Assembly (NCBI GenBank): GCA_013339895.1
Contig: JABACO010000005.1
Coordinates: 13,078,805 to 13,142,804, forward strand
DNA length: 64,000 nt
Reading direction: 5' to 3'
Source: Ephydatia muelleri
Lineage: Eukaryota; Porifera; Demospongiae; Spongillida; Spongillidae
Part shown: piece after piece, positions 23,060 through 35,282 of the stretch
Layout of the letters: each line of letters begins with the position of its first letter
How positions within the stretch are numbered: position 1 is the first letter of the stretch
Position numbers and translations under genes: made by a program
Notes under the pieces: generated by a model
Databases searched by the model: none
Told to the model about the DNA's origin: nothing
The model's input: the letters and a program-made list of their open reading frames with translations, nothing else

Positions 23060-24690
23060 GTATATTACCTCAGAGTGATGTCTCCTTGCCAACCAGCTTA
23101 AATCTTATGGCAATTTTGCATTCCTTTCCTAAGCTGTCTGCCGCCAGCCCCTCTGGTCTTCGAATTCAGCATTTAATTGATGCAGCGGAGGTTCCTTTGC
23201 AAACACCTATCCTCCAATTGTTGAGGAAAGTCATTAATATTCTATCTAGTGGAAAGGCTCCTGCTGAGGTCTCAATCTTTCTAGCTGGTGGCAATTTAAC
23301 AGCTTTACAGAAATCTAAACCAGATTGCCCCTTAGACGTTCATCCAATTGAGGCTCTTTGCCGTTAGTGGGGAAGTGCCTGTGCTCCATGGTGAAAGATA
23401 AGGCTGCTGATTTCTTTGATCCATTCCAGCGGGGTGTTGCTTGTGCAGCTGGTGCTGAGAAAATTGCTCATGGTCTTAGAGATTGTGTAGAGGAGAATTG
23501 GCACGTTGAAGGCTTCACTGTGCTGAAGATAGACTTGGTGAATGCCTTTAATTTAGTAAGCCGTCAAGCTCTGCTGTCTGAATGTGGCACACACTTCCCA
23601 GAGCTACTACCATGGGTTAGTTGGTGTTATTGCCAGCACCCTGTTCTATGGCACACTTTAGGCAATTTAACATCTCAATCCTTACTTTTCTCCCTAGTGC
23701 TTAATGTTGTAATCCAAGTCATCCTGAATGCTGTGATCTGTGCTACCATGCGTGGTACCTTGATGACGGTGTTCTTGCTGGCAAGTTCACATGTTAGGAA
23801 AGCACTTGCCTTACTCATTGAGCTGGGTCCCCCCCTTGGCCTTCGTGTGAACATCAAGAAGTGTGAGGTCTTTAGCAGTGGGTGTTTGGCTCATTTCCCA
23901 ATTGAGATGAAACAGTCTAGTAATCCCAATCTTGAGATCTTGGGAATACCTATTGGTGACTTTTGTAGTGCTGTCTTGGATAGGAAGAGGTCTGAGGCTG
24001 GTTTTCTACTTAAGAGGCTAGAGGATGTTGGGCAAGTTGATCCCCAGGTGGCTCTTGTACTCCTCCGGCTTTGTGGTGGTTACTGTAAGCTTGTCCATCT
24101 TGCTCGTGCCATACCTCCCTCTTTCTCTCAATCTGGTCTGCAGATGTTTGATCGAGATGTTCAAAAATGTTTCACATCATGTACAGGTGTGCATCCTTCC
24201 AATGTTGCATGGAATCAGGCCCAGCTGAGCCTCAGCTGTGGAGGTCTTGGTCTGCGTTTCCTGTCACACCATGCTTCGGCAGCTTTTATTGCTTCATTAT
24301 GTTTCTCTGGCCTGGGTTTCGACTCTCATGCACATCTTCTCCAGGCAATAGAGATGTTCAATTCATCAGTTCATCCTTCAGACATAATCCATATCAGCTC
24401 TTTACTTGAAAAGTTTCATTCACAGAAGGCTCTTTCCAATATGTTGGACAATCATTTATTCAACGTTCTCTTGGGTTCTCTGTCTATTGCTGACAGAGCT
24501 CGTCTTTTATCAGCATCCTCCCCACATGCCTCTTCATGGCTGATGGTTATTCCATCTGAAGGTCAAGGTTTGCACTTAGACCCCCCAGTATTTCAGACAG
24601 CATTGAAAGTGGTGGATAAGATGTTGGATCCCCTGGGACATCATGCCACTACTTGTAAATGTGGTGGGGATGTGGTTTTTTTGCCACAAC
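23060..24690 (+). pseudogene. Non-LTR retrotransposon relic, copy B
   Basis: A diverged second copy: SPSGLRIQHLIDAAEVPL, a shift near 23360, then a long frame with KIDLVNAFNLVSRQA (motif A). Motif B (GVQQGDPLGP) is missing between LTSQS and LLFSLVLNVV. The WYLDDG motif is present at about 23753 but in another frame, so two compensating shifts surround it. It continues through NIKKCEVFSSG, LEILGIPIGDF and GGYCKLVHLARAIPPS to DPLGHHATTCKCGGDVV, where it breaks off. Confidence 0.75.
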
Positions 24691-24695
24691 AAGTT

Positions 24696-24835
24696 GAGGG
24701 ATATATTGGCAGAAACAGACTGACAGCAGGCATACCCTATCTGACAATGATGAACTGTCAAACAGCTTTTTTAAATGATTGTCTTTCAATTTGCTTGAGA
24801 GGTCTTTTTGACAGCATGGTGTGTTGGACACCAAC
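24696..24835 (-). pseudogene. Inverted fragment of the same retrotransposon family
   Basis: On the minus strand it reads DNHLKKLFDSSSLSDRVCLL, matching DNHLFNVLLGSLSIADRARL of copy B. It makes an inverted repeat of about 40 bases with 24860-24895 (CTGACAGCAGGCATACCC and its complement), so the junction can form a hairpin. Confidence 0.6.
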
Positions 24836-24859
24836 CCTATAATGAACATAATGATAACA

Positions 24860-25594
24860 TCATCATTGTCAGATAGGGCACGCCTGCTGTCAGTCTCATC
24901 CCCCATGCTGCAGCTTGGCTTTCCGTTATCCCTTCCCCACCTCTTAATTTACATCTAGAGCCTTTAGAATTCCAAACGGCCATACAGTGGTGGCTTGGCA
25001 TGGGTGTCTCCCAGATCAACAGCTGTCCATACTGCCCAGCCCATTCTTTGGACCCCCTGGGTCACCACGCTTTAACCTGCAAGCATGGAGGTGACGTTGT
25101 CACCCGCCATAACAGGCTTTGCGACGTTTTGGTGAAGTCATGCCGGAGAGCCTGCATTGGTGTCCAGGTGGAAGTATGGGTCGGAAGAACGCCGCAAACG
25201 ACCAGCGGATGTCTTTGCTACAACCTGGATGCTAGGCAAGCCAGCTGCTTTCGATTTCACCGTCACGTCTTCGCTAGGCCTAGTTTCTAACATTTTACCG
25301 AAGCGAGTGTGACAGCGGGATCTGCAGCCTTTGTAGCGGAAGAAAGGAAGCATCGATCCAACGATGCCAAATGTGCAGAACTTGGTTGGGTATCCATCGC
25401 ATTTGCAGCAGAGACTTATGGGTGTTGGGGTACCGAGGCTAAGTGGGCGTTTTCTCAGTTTGCGTCTCGACTGGCCACAAGACAAAATTGTCCAAAGTCC
25501 ACAGCCACTGCAGCCCTATATGGAAGGCTGAGTCTGACTCTTGCTAGGGCGAACGTCAGAGCAATTCTCTCCAGAACAATGTTGGACTTTAATT
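24860..25594 (+). pseudogene. Non-LTR retrotransposon relic, copy C (C-terminal part)
   Basis: Carries CPYCPAHSLDPLGHHALTCK, HGGDVVTRHNRLCDVLVKSC, a frameshifted RPADVFATTWMLGKPAAFDF, and the tail CAELGWVSIAFAAETYGCWG, ending in LARANVRAILSRTMLDFN and a stop. This is the best preserved C-terminus of the group. Confidence 0.7.
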
Positions 25595-25718
25595 AATTAC
25601 TTAATTGTACAAATATTTAGATTATTAATCTGTGATTAAGACCATTGATCGCTTTTCCGTGTTCAAATAATACGATCATAACAATAATTATTACATACGC
25701 ATATACAACACTGCATAT

Positions 25719-26010
25719 ATATGAAATGTCCAAGAGGCAGGCCAGCAGCCTTTGACATCTGCGTGACCTCACAGCTTAGTGCACTTTGTCAGAAGCGGTA
25801 GGTGCCCCAGCCCAGGCTGGAGAGGCCAGGAAGCACTCGGCTAATGATGACAAATGTGTAGATCAGGGCTGGGTTTGTGTTCCCCTGGTGGCTGAAACAT
25901 ATGGAGCGTGGGGACCTGAGGCCATGGCCTCTTTCTTCCAGCTGGCGTCGAGGCTTGCATCAGGCTTCAAAAGCCCAAATCAGTTCCCCTACATGAACTG
26001 TATGGTCGCT
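25719..26010 (+). pseudogene. Non-LTR retrotransposon relic, copy D (tail)
   Basis: GRPAAFDICVTSQLSALCQK, then CVDQGWVCVPLVAETYGAWG and FFQLASRLASGFKSP match the C-terminus of copies A and C. It starts inside the endonuclease domain and ends before the usual stop. Confidence 0.65.
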
Positions 26011-26019
26011 TAAACACGT

Positions 26020-26820
26020 GTCTGGTTCGATGTGTTTCTTCGACCATATTAAGCAGAATCCAGTCCCCGTAAACTGTTTCCAGTTTGTCTGTTTGTGTGT
26101 CTCTTGTATCATCGTATGTATGTATATAACATTTCATATATATGCCGTGTTGTATTTGCGTATGTAATAATAACAATATTTATCATATTATTTCTTGTAT
26201 GTCATTATTCTATGTATTTTATGTTGGTGTTTATTAATTTATTATTGCAATAAATGGTCCTAATCACAGTTATATCTACACTACATCTAATTTAATTTTA
26301 TAATTATAGAATACATAATAATTATTATATTTATAGTGCTAAATTGTCTTAGATAGGTAAAGATCTGCCCAGAATGGCCCTTGAAATGGCTCGGACGAGG
26401 GTGAAGTTTAGCCTGCCAATATACAAACACAGAAATACATAAATCTTCTTGGACTAGTTAACCGTTATTAAAATAAATAATTAAAAAGTAACAATATGGC
26501 TGCCCTAGCGCGCATGGGCGGTTTATAACAGTGGCGGGATATAGATATGCAGTGAGGCGCGCGAACTCTACGGTCCAGCGTTTTTTTTGCACGGATTGCG
26601 TGGGAGGACTAGGAACTAGTCTTGTGAAGCCGAGCTCCGGTATTAACCAGGAACCAGGTGTCACATCGCTCCGGGGTAAAAAAAAAAAATGAACACTTGA
26701 CATAAAAATATGTCGAACCCTTTCTTCTGCATCCCCAGTCTTTCTTCATTGTCTACGAGGAACTTGTCACTCTTGGTTGCTTCCTTTTAAGGAGGTGGCA
26801 TATACGGACTATGTCCGATA
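26020..26820. other. Intergenic region upstream of KDM1B
   Basis: AT-rich sequence with no gene recognised. The last few hundred bases presumably include the KDM1B promoter; GC content rises from about 26490 but no clear element stands out. Confidence 0.5.
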
Positions 26821-27201
26821 ATGAGCGTATCCGTAAGAAAACGTAGAGGCTCCGCCCTGTCCAATTCTCCCAACAACGACAGAGAACACCAGAAGAAGTG
26901 TGAGAAGAAGTGTTGCGACACAGTACGCCCCTACTGCTTTGTGCAAGCGTCAGAGAGGTAAAATAAAGCAATTCAAAAGAAAAAGCAAATCGCAGGCTCA
27001 TTATTCACATATAACGCTCCCCCAGGTGTGCAAAGGCGGGGTACACTGCCAGGTGGAACCATCTCAGTCTTGGGCAACACTTCTGTAATGAGTGTTTTGA
27101 ACACTTCTATCGCAAGTAAGTGTTATGCATTATACTGATGTGTGGGGGTTGCTGAATGGAGATAGTCCTTCCAATAGGGTCTATTGTGTAGAGCGCAAAA
27201 T

Positions 27202-27265
<64 letters not shown>

Positions 27266-29418
27266 CATACACATACACACATAACACACACACAACACAC
27301 ACGCACATGCACATACACACACAACATTACACACATGTACACATTGTGCACAAATTTGCGCACATACACATGTACACACATGTACACATCTGCACACACA
27401 CACACACATGTACACACATCTGCACACATACACACACATATGACATATGTACACACATGTACACACATACACACACATGTATACATCTGCACACACACAC
27501 ATGTACACACATCTGCACACATACACACACATATGTACACACATTGCACACATTGCACACATACATACACATGGCTATTGGCATTTTTATCAAAAGGTTA
27601 AACAAATAGGTGATGAGATCTGTCATGCTTTTGGTGATTTCTCTGCCCTGTACAGCCATTACCTATATCCCTCCCCTCCCTCCCCTCCATCCCACTGTCA
27701 CTTAGAAACAAGCCTGGGTACCCCAGCTACGCTCGCTGGTGTGCCCGATGGGAGAGGGAGTCTGGTGACATCATCAGCGCCAGCCCCAAGCCTTTCTTTG
27801 CAGACCTCCACCTTCCCTTCTGGGTGCAGTGTGGCCAGCCAGGGTGTGGCAAGTGGAGGAAGCTACCGGCCAACATAGACCTGTGTCATGTCCGTCAAGA
27901 CATTGTGAAGTGCCTCAACTGTGACCAGCCTGAGGAAGAGGTTTGCAAAGTGTGTGTGTGCATGCGTGTGTGCATGCGTGTGTGCATGCGTGTGTGCATG
28001 TGTGTGTGTGCTGCGTGTGTGCTTGTGTGTGTGCTGTGTGTGCATGTGTGTGTGCGTGTGTGCATGTGTGTGCTGTGTGTGTGTGTGCTTTGTGTGTGCT
28101 GTGTGTGTGCTTGTGTGTGCTGTGTGTGCTTGTGTGTGCGTGTGTGTGCATGTGTGTGTATGTGTGCATGTGTGTGTGCTGTGTGTGCTTGTGTGTGTAC
28201 TTGTGTGTGTGTGTGTTGCATGTGTGTGTATGTGTGTGTATGTGTGTGTGTGTGTGTGCATATTTGTGTGTGCTTGTGAAGATATGCACTTGTGAAGATA
28301 TGCGCTGGGTGTGTTTTGGTTGGAGGTTTATATGATGATTTATATATAATGTGTGCATACACTCATACGCACACTTTGCACACACACGCGCACACACACA
28401 CATGCACAGCTGGTGGCCCTTAGCAAGGACCGAGAATGGGCCAGCACCATCACCTACACACCTCTCCTCAGACACAGTCCCCTGACCGCTCTCCTTCGAG
28501 AGTACTTCCCTGATGGAGTAGGCATCAGTCCTTCAATCACCACACACTCCCTGGCAAAGAACCCAGGAGTCTCTGCAACAGACGGGACTAGTGGTTTGTG
28601 TGCCTCCCCTACCTGCAGTGTGAACTGTAATATCCTCCCTTCGTCCCATCATCCCTTCTCCCTCCTCTCTCTCCTCCCTCCCTCTCCCTTCCTTATCTCA
28701 CCCTCCTCAATGTCCACTCTCCCCTCCCATGCCACTCCCCCTCCCATACCACTCCCCCTCCCATGCCACTCCCCCTCCCATGCCACTCCCCCTCCCATGC
28801 CACTCCCCCTCCCATGCCACTCCCCCTCCCATACCACTCCCCCTCCCCTCCCCTGCTACTCTCTCCTCTTCCCTGCCACTTCCCTCCCATACCACTCCTC
28901 TTCCCTCGTCTATCAAAGGATCTAGCCCCTCCTCTCCAGCCATTTCCTCGTTCCCAGACCCATCTAAAGAACTTGTCGAAGACATCCTCCACCCGTTCAA
29001 CCACCCTCAGGAAGGTCCTAGAGCCCGGGCCTTCACCCCTGATGTGTTGGAGGAGGAGGAGATTAAAGCTTTCCCAGGGTGTGTTGTGTGTGTGTGTGTG
29101 GTGTGTGTGTATGTGTGTGCACATATTATGCGTGTGTATATGATGTGTGTGTATAGTGTTATATGTGTGTGAGTGTTTTTATGTGTGTGTAGTGTTTTTA
29201 TGTGTGTGTAGTGTTTTTATGTGTGTGTAGTGTTTTTATGTGTGTAGTGCTTTATGTGTGTGTAGTGTTTTTATGTGTTTTTATGTGTTTTTATGTGTGT
29301 GTGTGTGTGTAGTTGTGTGTGTAGTGTTTTTATGTGTGTGTAGTGTGGTGTGCTTGTGTGTGGGTTGAGTGGTATGGCCATATAATGCATAGCTCATGCT
29401 ACACACATTCACATACAT

Positions 29419-29469
<51 letters not shown>

Positions 29470-30900
29470 ACACACACACACACACACAGTCTATCAGGGT
29501 CACAGTCATCAGTCGCTGACCTCTATATGATCATCAGAAACCTCCTACTCGCCCTCTGGTATAGCAAGTGCACAGTGAGTGAGACCAAGCCATCACTGTG
29601 TGCCGTATTTATGCTCCGTCCTTTCTATGATGCTCCGCCCCTTCCCTAATGCTCCGCCTCTTCCCTGATGCCCCGCTCCTTCCCTGATGCTCCGCCCCTT
29701 CCCATGTCATTCTCTCATACCCTCACTACCTTCCCTCATTCCATCCCAACTCTCTCCTCCCCTCTCCTCCCTTCCTCTCCCCATTCCATCTCCATCTCTT
29801 CTCCATGGATTCGACTTCCACTCTATCTTGTCCCCCTCCTTTCCCACCCCCATCCCCCACCCCCCTTCCTTCCTCCATCACCAGGAGTACCTCTCTCCAA
29901 GTAGCTGTCAGTCCAGCCTCAGCTTGAGGGGCCTGGCCCGCATATGGTGTGCCGAGCAGCTGCCCAACGTCCTCCATCTCCTCACCAAGCTGGCCTACCT
30001 CAACTGTGGCTACCTCCCCTCTGCTCCCAGACCCTTCACTTTCATCTCAAACCTGGACAAGAAGGTACCACCGCAGTTACGGTAGTGATGGTGTGTGTGT
30101 GAGTGTGTGTGGTTAGATGGTGTGATGGTAGAAGGTGTGGTTAACCTGGTGGGGAGATTTAAGCTCTGAAATTACTCTGGTTTAGAGCACAGTCCTCATA
30201 ATTGGAGCAGGAGCAGCAGGTATAGCAGCTGCTCATCATCTGAGTAATTTCGGCCACAGGGTGAGTCAGAGTGTATGCATGTGTCTAGGGGACAACTTTG
30301 TTATCTTGTATCTGACTTCTTTCTGGTATCACTTGAACTCTGACAAATTCACTTAATGTTCATGAATGTTTTCTCTCCTTCCCTTCCCTCCCTCATTTCA
30401 TCCTCCTTCCCTCCTGTACCCCTCCTCTTCTCTTCCCTTCTCCCTCCTCTCCTCTACTCAGGTCAAGATCCTTGAGGCCAACTCCAGGATAGGCGGTCGT
30501 GTGATGGATGACTTCAGCATGGGCTCCTGTGTTGGCCTGGGTGCCATGTTCATCACGGGGGTGTGTAACAATCCCTTCACCCTCCTCAGTCGCCAGATGG
30601 ACCTGCACGTTCGTAGCATAGATGAAGACCACTGCGACCTGATCAGCGAGTTTGGCAGCTACGTCGTCAAGGAGATGGATGTGAAGGTTGAGAAGCACTT
30701 TAATGACACTCTGGATCGTCTTTCAGAGTGGAGATCTGCAGAGGACACGGTCGATGAGTCCCTTGAATGTGGGTGGGGCTGAAGGATGCAGTGGGCGGGT
30801 TGTTACAGGGTGTGTGTCTCTCTCTTCTTTCACTTACCCAGCTAAATTGAGCCAGCTTCATGAGGATATCCTTGCGGGACAGGCATCTTATGCTGAAGTA

Positions 30901-30934
<34 letters not shown>

Positions 30935-30945
30935 TGTGTATGTGT

Positions 30946-30986
<41 letters not shown>

Positions 30987-33900
30987 CATGTATGTGTCTG
31001 TGTATATGTATGTGTATTTTGTATGTGTCTGTGTGTGTGTGTGCAGTTCACATGCTGGTTTCCTCATCTGTTACACAATTTTTCTTAGGAGGAATGGAGG
31101 CTGTTAGATTTTCACTATAGTAATTTAGAGTTTGCCTGTGGAGCCACTCTTGATAAGGTATGTCTGGGAGGCATGTGACCAGGCTGGGAGTCATGTGACC
31201 AGGCTGGGAGGCATGTGACCAGGCTGGGAGGCATGTGACCAGGCTGGGAGGCATGTGACCAGGCTGGGAGGTATGTGACCAGGCTGGGAGGCATGTGACC
31301 AGGCTGGGAGGCATGTGACCAGGCTGGGAGGCATGTGACCAGGCTGGGAGGCATGTGACCAGGCTGGGAGGCATGTGACCAGGCTGGGAGGCATGTGACC
31401 AGGCTGGGAGGCATGTGACCAGGCTGGGAGTCATGTGACCAGGCTGGGAGGCATGTGACCAGGCTGGGAGGCATGTGACCAGGTTGTCCAGTCACCTATG
31501 TCAGTTGTTCATATAATCTTGGCAGATCACGCTATCCAGTCCCTCCCTCTATAGCTCACATGCCTCTCTCTCCATAGCTCAGATGCCCCTCTCTCTATAG
31601 CTCACATGCCCCTCCCTCCATAGCTCACATGCCCCTCCCTCCATAGCTCACATGCCCCTCCCTCCATAGCTCACATGCCTCTCCCTCTATAGCTCACATG
31701 CCCCTCCCTCCATAGCTCACATGCCCCTCCCTCCATAGCTCACATGCCTCTCCCTCTATAGCTCACATGCCTCTCCCTCTATAGCTCACATGCCCCTCCC
31801 TCCATAGCTCACATGCCCCTCCCTCCACAGATATCGGCTGTCCATTGGGACCACAACGATACCTTCTACCAGTTCTCTGGAAGCCACGCCCTCATCTCTG
31901 AGGGCTTCTCCACAGTCCTGACGAAGCTGTCCTCTTCGCTGGACGTAGAGCTGAACACCGTGGTGACCAGGGTGCAGACACTGGAGGATGGTCAGATGTG
32001 TCTGGTGGACACCAAAGGGAGGGAGTGGGTAGCCAATAAGGTAAGATGGGGAAGAGGGAGTGGGTGGCCAATAAGGTGAGATGGGGGAAGAGGGAGTGGG
32101 TGGCCAATAAGGTGAGATGGGAAGGAGGGAATGGGTGGCCAATAAGGTGAGATGGGGAAGAGGGAGTGGGTGGCCAATAAGGTGAGATGGGGAGGAGGGA
32201 GTCCTCCCCTCCATCCCTCAACCCTCCCATCTCCCCTCCCTCCATCCCTCCACCCTCCCATCTCCCCCCCTCCATCCCTCCACCCTCCCATATCCCCTTG
32301 GCCAATAAGGTGAGATGGGGAGGAGGGAGGGAGGGAGGGAGTGGTGGCCAATAAGGTGAGATGGAGAGGAGGGAGTGGGTGGCCAATAAGGTGAGATGGG
32401 GAGGAGGGAGTGGGTGGCCAATAAGGTGAGATGGGGAGGAGGGAGTGGGTGGCCAATAAGGTGAGATGGGGAGGAGGGAGGGAGGGAATGGGTGGCCAAT
32501 AAGGTGAGATGGGGAGGAGGGAGTGGGTGGCCAATAAGGTGAGATGGGGAGGAGGGAGTGGGTGGCCAATAAGGTGAGATGGGGAGGAGGAGGGAGGGAG
32601 TGGGTGGCCAATAAGGTGAGATGGGAGGAGGGAAGGAGGGAGGGATAGAGGGTGGTGGGAGAAATGGGAGGGGGGAGGGGGGCGGGGAGAAGGGGGGTGG
32701 AGGAGGGGAGGGGGAGGAGGGAGGAGAGGATGGAGAGAAGGGTAGTGGGAGGAGGTGGTAGGGGGAGGAGGGAGGAGGGGGAGGGGGTGGTAGTGGGAGG
32801 AGGAGGAGAGATGGATGGAGTGAGGGAGGAGAGATGGAAGTAGAAGAGATGGAAGGAGGGTGGAGGGATGGAGGGGAGGGGAGATGGAAGTAGAAGAGAT
32901 GGAAGAGGGTGGAGGGATGGAGGGGAGGGGAGATGGGAGGGTGGAGGGATGGGGGAGGGGAGATGGGAGGGTGGAGGGATGGAGGGAGGGAGAGATGGGA
33001 GGGTGGGGGATGGAGGGGGAGATGGAAGGAGGATGGAGGGGAGGGGAGATGGAAGGAGGGTGGAGGGATGGAGGGGAAGGTTAAAGATAGGAAAAGAGAA
33101 GGACATTTGTGTGCAGTGGAAGGTGTAATGGCATTAAGGCAGACTTGCTCTCTAGTATGGCCTTCTCCCCACAGGTCATTGTAACTGTTCCTCTGTCTCT
33201 GCTCAAGAGAGGCGCCATCACCTTTGCCCCACCCCTTAGCGACAGGAAGTTAAAAGCCATCAACAGCTTAGGGGCGGGGCTTGTTGAAAAGGTAACCAAT
33301 TTGAAATATAATAAATAAATTAAAACTTGGTATTGTTCTTGCCATGGTCCAATGCATGCTTGACTAGGTGGTGCTCAACTTTCCTGCTCCATTCTGGAGG
33401 GGCTTCATTGGAAATGCAGACTTCTTTGGCCACGTCTCTACCACTTCACAACACAGAGGGATGTTTGGCGTGTTTTATGACATGAGCCCGAAACACCCCC
33501 ACACCAACACTCCCACCACCTCCTCCAGTGCCCATTCCATTGGTCCGCCATACATCCTGGTTACCACGGTATCTGGCCACGCCCTCTCGGAGTACAGAGA
33601 GATGAAGGACAGGGATGTGGTGGACTTGTGTGTGAGGACACTTGAGAGGATGTTTCCCTCCGTAACTGTCCCAAAGCCACTTGGGCATCTCCTGAGTAGG
33701 TGGGGGGCGGACCCCTGTGCGATGATGTCATACTCGTACGTAGCTGTGGGCGGGTCTGGAGAAGACTATGACATCATGGCGGAGGAGGTGGACGGAAGGG
33801 TGTTTTTTTGCAGGAGAGGTAGGACTGGGGAGGAGTGGTTTCCCCCTCATATGCATGCATGGGACTGATGTCTTGTTTTGTGGTTGCCTAGGCAACAAAT

Positions 33901-33987
33901 CGGCAGCACCCACAGACAGTCACAGGTGCCTATCTCAGTGGGATCAGGGAGGCTTGTAAGATCATAGATGCAGAGGGAACTTTCTAA
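26821..33987 (+). CDS. KDM1B: KDM1B/LSD2-like FAD-dependent histone H3K4 demethylase
   Basis: Nuclear flavin amine oxidase that removes mono- and dimethyl marks from H3K4. Fifteen exons: 26821-26957, 27026-27115, 27706-27940, 28410-28593, 28940-29078, 29490-29574, 29885-30064, 30186-30260, 30462-30768, 30842-30897, 31089-31157, 31831-32040, 33175-33291, 33368-33818, 33892-33987; about 809 aa (human 822). Domains in order: C4H2C2 zinc finger (about 28-75; all eight ligand positions of human LSD2 kept), CW-type finger (WVQCGQPGCGKWRKL, about 115-154), SWIRM (about 270-345), then the amine oxidase domain with IIGAGAAG, EANSRIGGRV, and a Lys in LVEKVVL at the position of the flavin-contacting Lys of LSD1. 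Having both fingers marks LSD2 rather than LSD1. Odd: a run of seven T at 33803-33809, where six are expected (VFFAGEATNR), shifts the frame before the last FAD-binding segment; exon phases require six. Confidence 0.92.
27202..27570. repeat. CA-rich microsatellite in KDM1B intron 2
   Basis: A pure CA run at 27202-27263 grades into ACACATGTACACA-type repeats. Confidence 0.95.
27948..28262. repeat. TG-rich microsatellite in KDM1B intron 3
   Basis: TGTGTGCATGTG and TGTGTGCTGTG units with a few interruptions. Long Cys/Val frames across it are repeat translations. Confidence 0.95.
28733..28850. repeat. 17-bp minisatellite in KDM1B intron 4
   Basis: About seven copies of CCACTCCCCCTCCCATG. Confidence 0.9.
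29079..29488. repeat. TG/TTTTATGTGTGTGTAG and CA repeats in KDM1B intron 5
   Basis: TG repeats and about ten copies of TGTGTGTAGTGTTTTTA are followed by a pure CA run from about 29417 that reaches the acceptor. Confidence 0.9.
30898..30990. repeat. TG microsatellite in KDM1B intron 10
   Basis: Starts at the donor itself (GAA|GTATGTGTG...). Confidence 0.9.
31166..31484. repeat. 20-bp minisatellite in KDM1B intron 11
   Basis: Sixteen nearly perfect copies of AGGCTGGGAGGCATGTGACC. Homogeneity suggests recent expansion. Confidence 0.95.
31545..31828. repeat. 23-bp minisatellite in KDM1B intron 11
   Basis: About twelve copies of CTCCCTCCATAGCTCACATG(CCC) run into the acceptor CTCCACAG of exon 31831-32040. 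Every unit contains CATAG or TATAG after a pyrimidine stretch, so decoy acceptors are repeated upstream of the real one. Confidence 0.9.
32021..32640. repeat. Splice-donor-containing minisatellite in KDM1B intron 12
   Basis: A roughly 35-bp unit, GGAGTGGGTGGCCAATAAG then GTGAGATGGGGAGGA, recurs about 13 times after the real exon end GTAGCCAATAAG|GTAAGA. The unit spans the exon-intron border, so each copy carries the last about 17 coding bases and a GTGAGA donor. At 32198-32297 the array is interrupted by a C-rich block that is the reverse complement of the G-rich sequence at 32860-33080. Confidence 0.92.
32641..33090. repeat. Purine-rich GGGAGGGTGGAGGGATGGA repeats
   Basis: The 3' part of KDM1B intron 12 is G/A-rich with repeated GAGATGGAAGGAGGGTGGAG-like units. 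Open frames here are repeat translations. Confidence 0.85.
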
Positions 33988-35240
33988 AGATGTGTTGCCA
34001 GAAGTCCTTTCTGAGTATATATATATGTGTGTTTGTATGTGTGTGTGTGTGTTTGTGTGTGTATGTATATGTGCATATCTATGCTATCCATCCCCAGTCC
34101 CCACCAGTTATGTACATAATATTATATTTCCCAATAACCTGTTTGATGGTTGATATGATGGTGGCTATTTAACTGGTCTTGGTTATTGTTTGAATCGGGT
34201 GCCATGCCTAAAGTGTGCGTTTTCAAAAATGGGCACCCATTCCAGGCAATAGAGTGGAGCAGTTATCTCTAATCATTTAAGTCACTGGAGGCTCAGAATG
34301 TTTACATTATGGCGCAATTGTTGAACTACGTGGTCGTACTAAGAACCAACACGACAGAACTATAACAATTAAAAACAAGATCCAGCATAGGGAAATTTGT
34401 GGCACGCCAAAATTGTGTGTGTGTGTTTTATGTATATCACATGACATTTTGTATCGTGCCAAAAGTGTGTATGATGACGATAGATATCCGACATTTTCGT
34501 TTATATTTAGATAATGAATAGCATTCACTAGGCAAGCTGCCCGTAAAGACACCATCTCATTGTGCAGTTGCCCTCATGTGGTAAGATTTTTCACCTATTA
34601 GATCTTGAACGCCACCTCAGCATGGTGGAAACTTGAATTAGTATGCATGTATCATGCATCGGATGGATTACATCACCGCTGACGTGTCCGTTGGGTCTGG
34701 GGCCGAGACAAAGGCTTGAACAGTGTATTTACCACTGACACTGGTGATGTGTTTATTACAAAGTGTTGTAGCCGATGCATGATACTAGGCTTAATAGCAG
34801 GCGCGGGTCATAGTGGCAGTAATTTTATTTCATGCCATCGCCGGTTGCGATGTGTTTGGCACTTCATAATAGCAAATCAGAGGCAAAATATCTCTGGCAA
34901 TTTGATACTTGCCTTCACGAGCATGTGTGTCGGTATGCACTTTTTACTAGCTCTTAACAAAGAAGCGCATGTGGGTTGCGAATAAAATAAACTGTATCAG
35001 TCAGTTAAACTTATATCAGTATATGATTAATGTCGTCCTTACAAAGCTAATAACTACACATGTATTTCGTCATGTATTTCTTTCTATGTAATTATTTTGG
35101 GTCAGAGGCTAAATCTGCTGAGCGACTGTCCCGTCCCCAGCCTAGTATGCGATAAAAAGTAGCGGTTATGTACATGCAATCCACTCGCTGCTGCGTATAT
35201 TGAATCTGGGACGAGTCTAACAACGAGACTAACACCCAAG

Positions 35241-35282
<42 letters not shown>

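Noticed and set aside
26950..27115. Loss of zinc ligands in the KDM1B N-terminal finger (RPYC for CPVC, HLSLGQH for HLSCGEH)
   Set aside because: The two changed Cys are, as I recall the human LSD2 structure, not metal ligands; the eight ligand positions are all present.
31166..31484. Regular 20-bp array considered as a CRISPR
   Set aside because: No spacers: units are contiguous copies in a eukaryotic intron.
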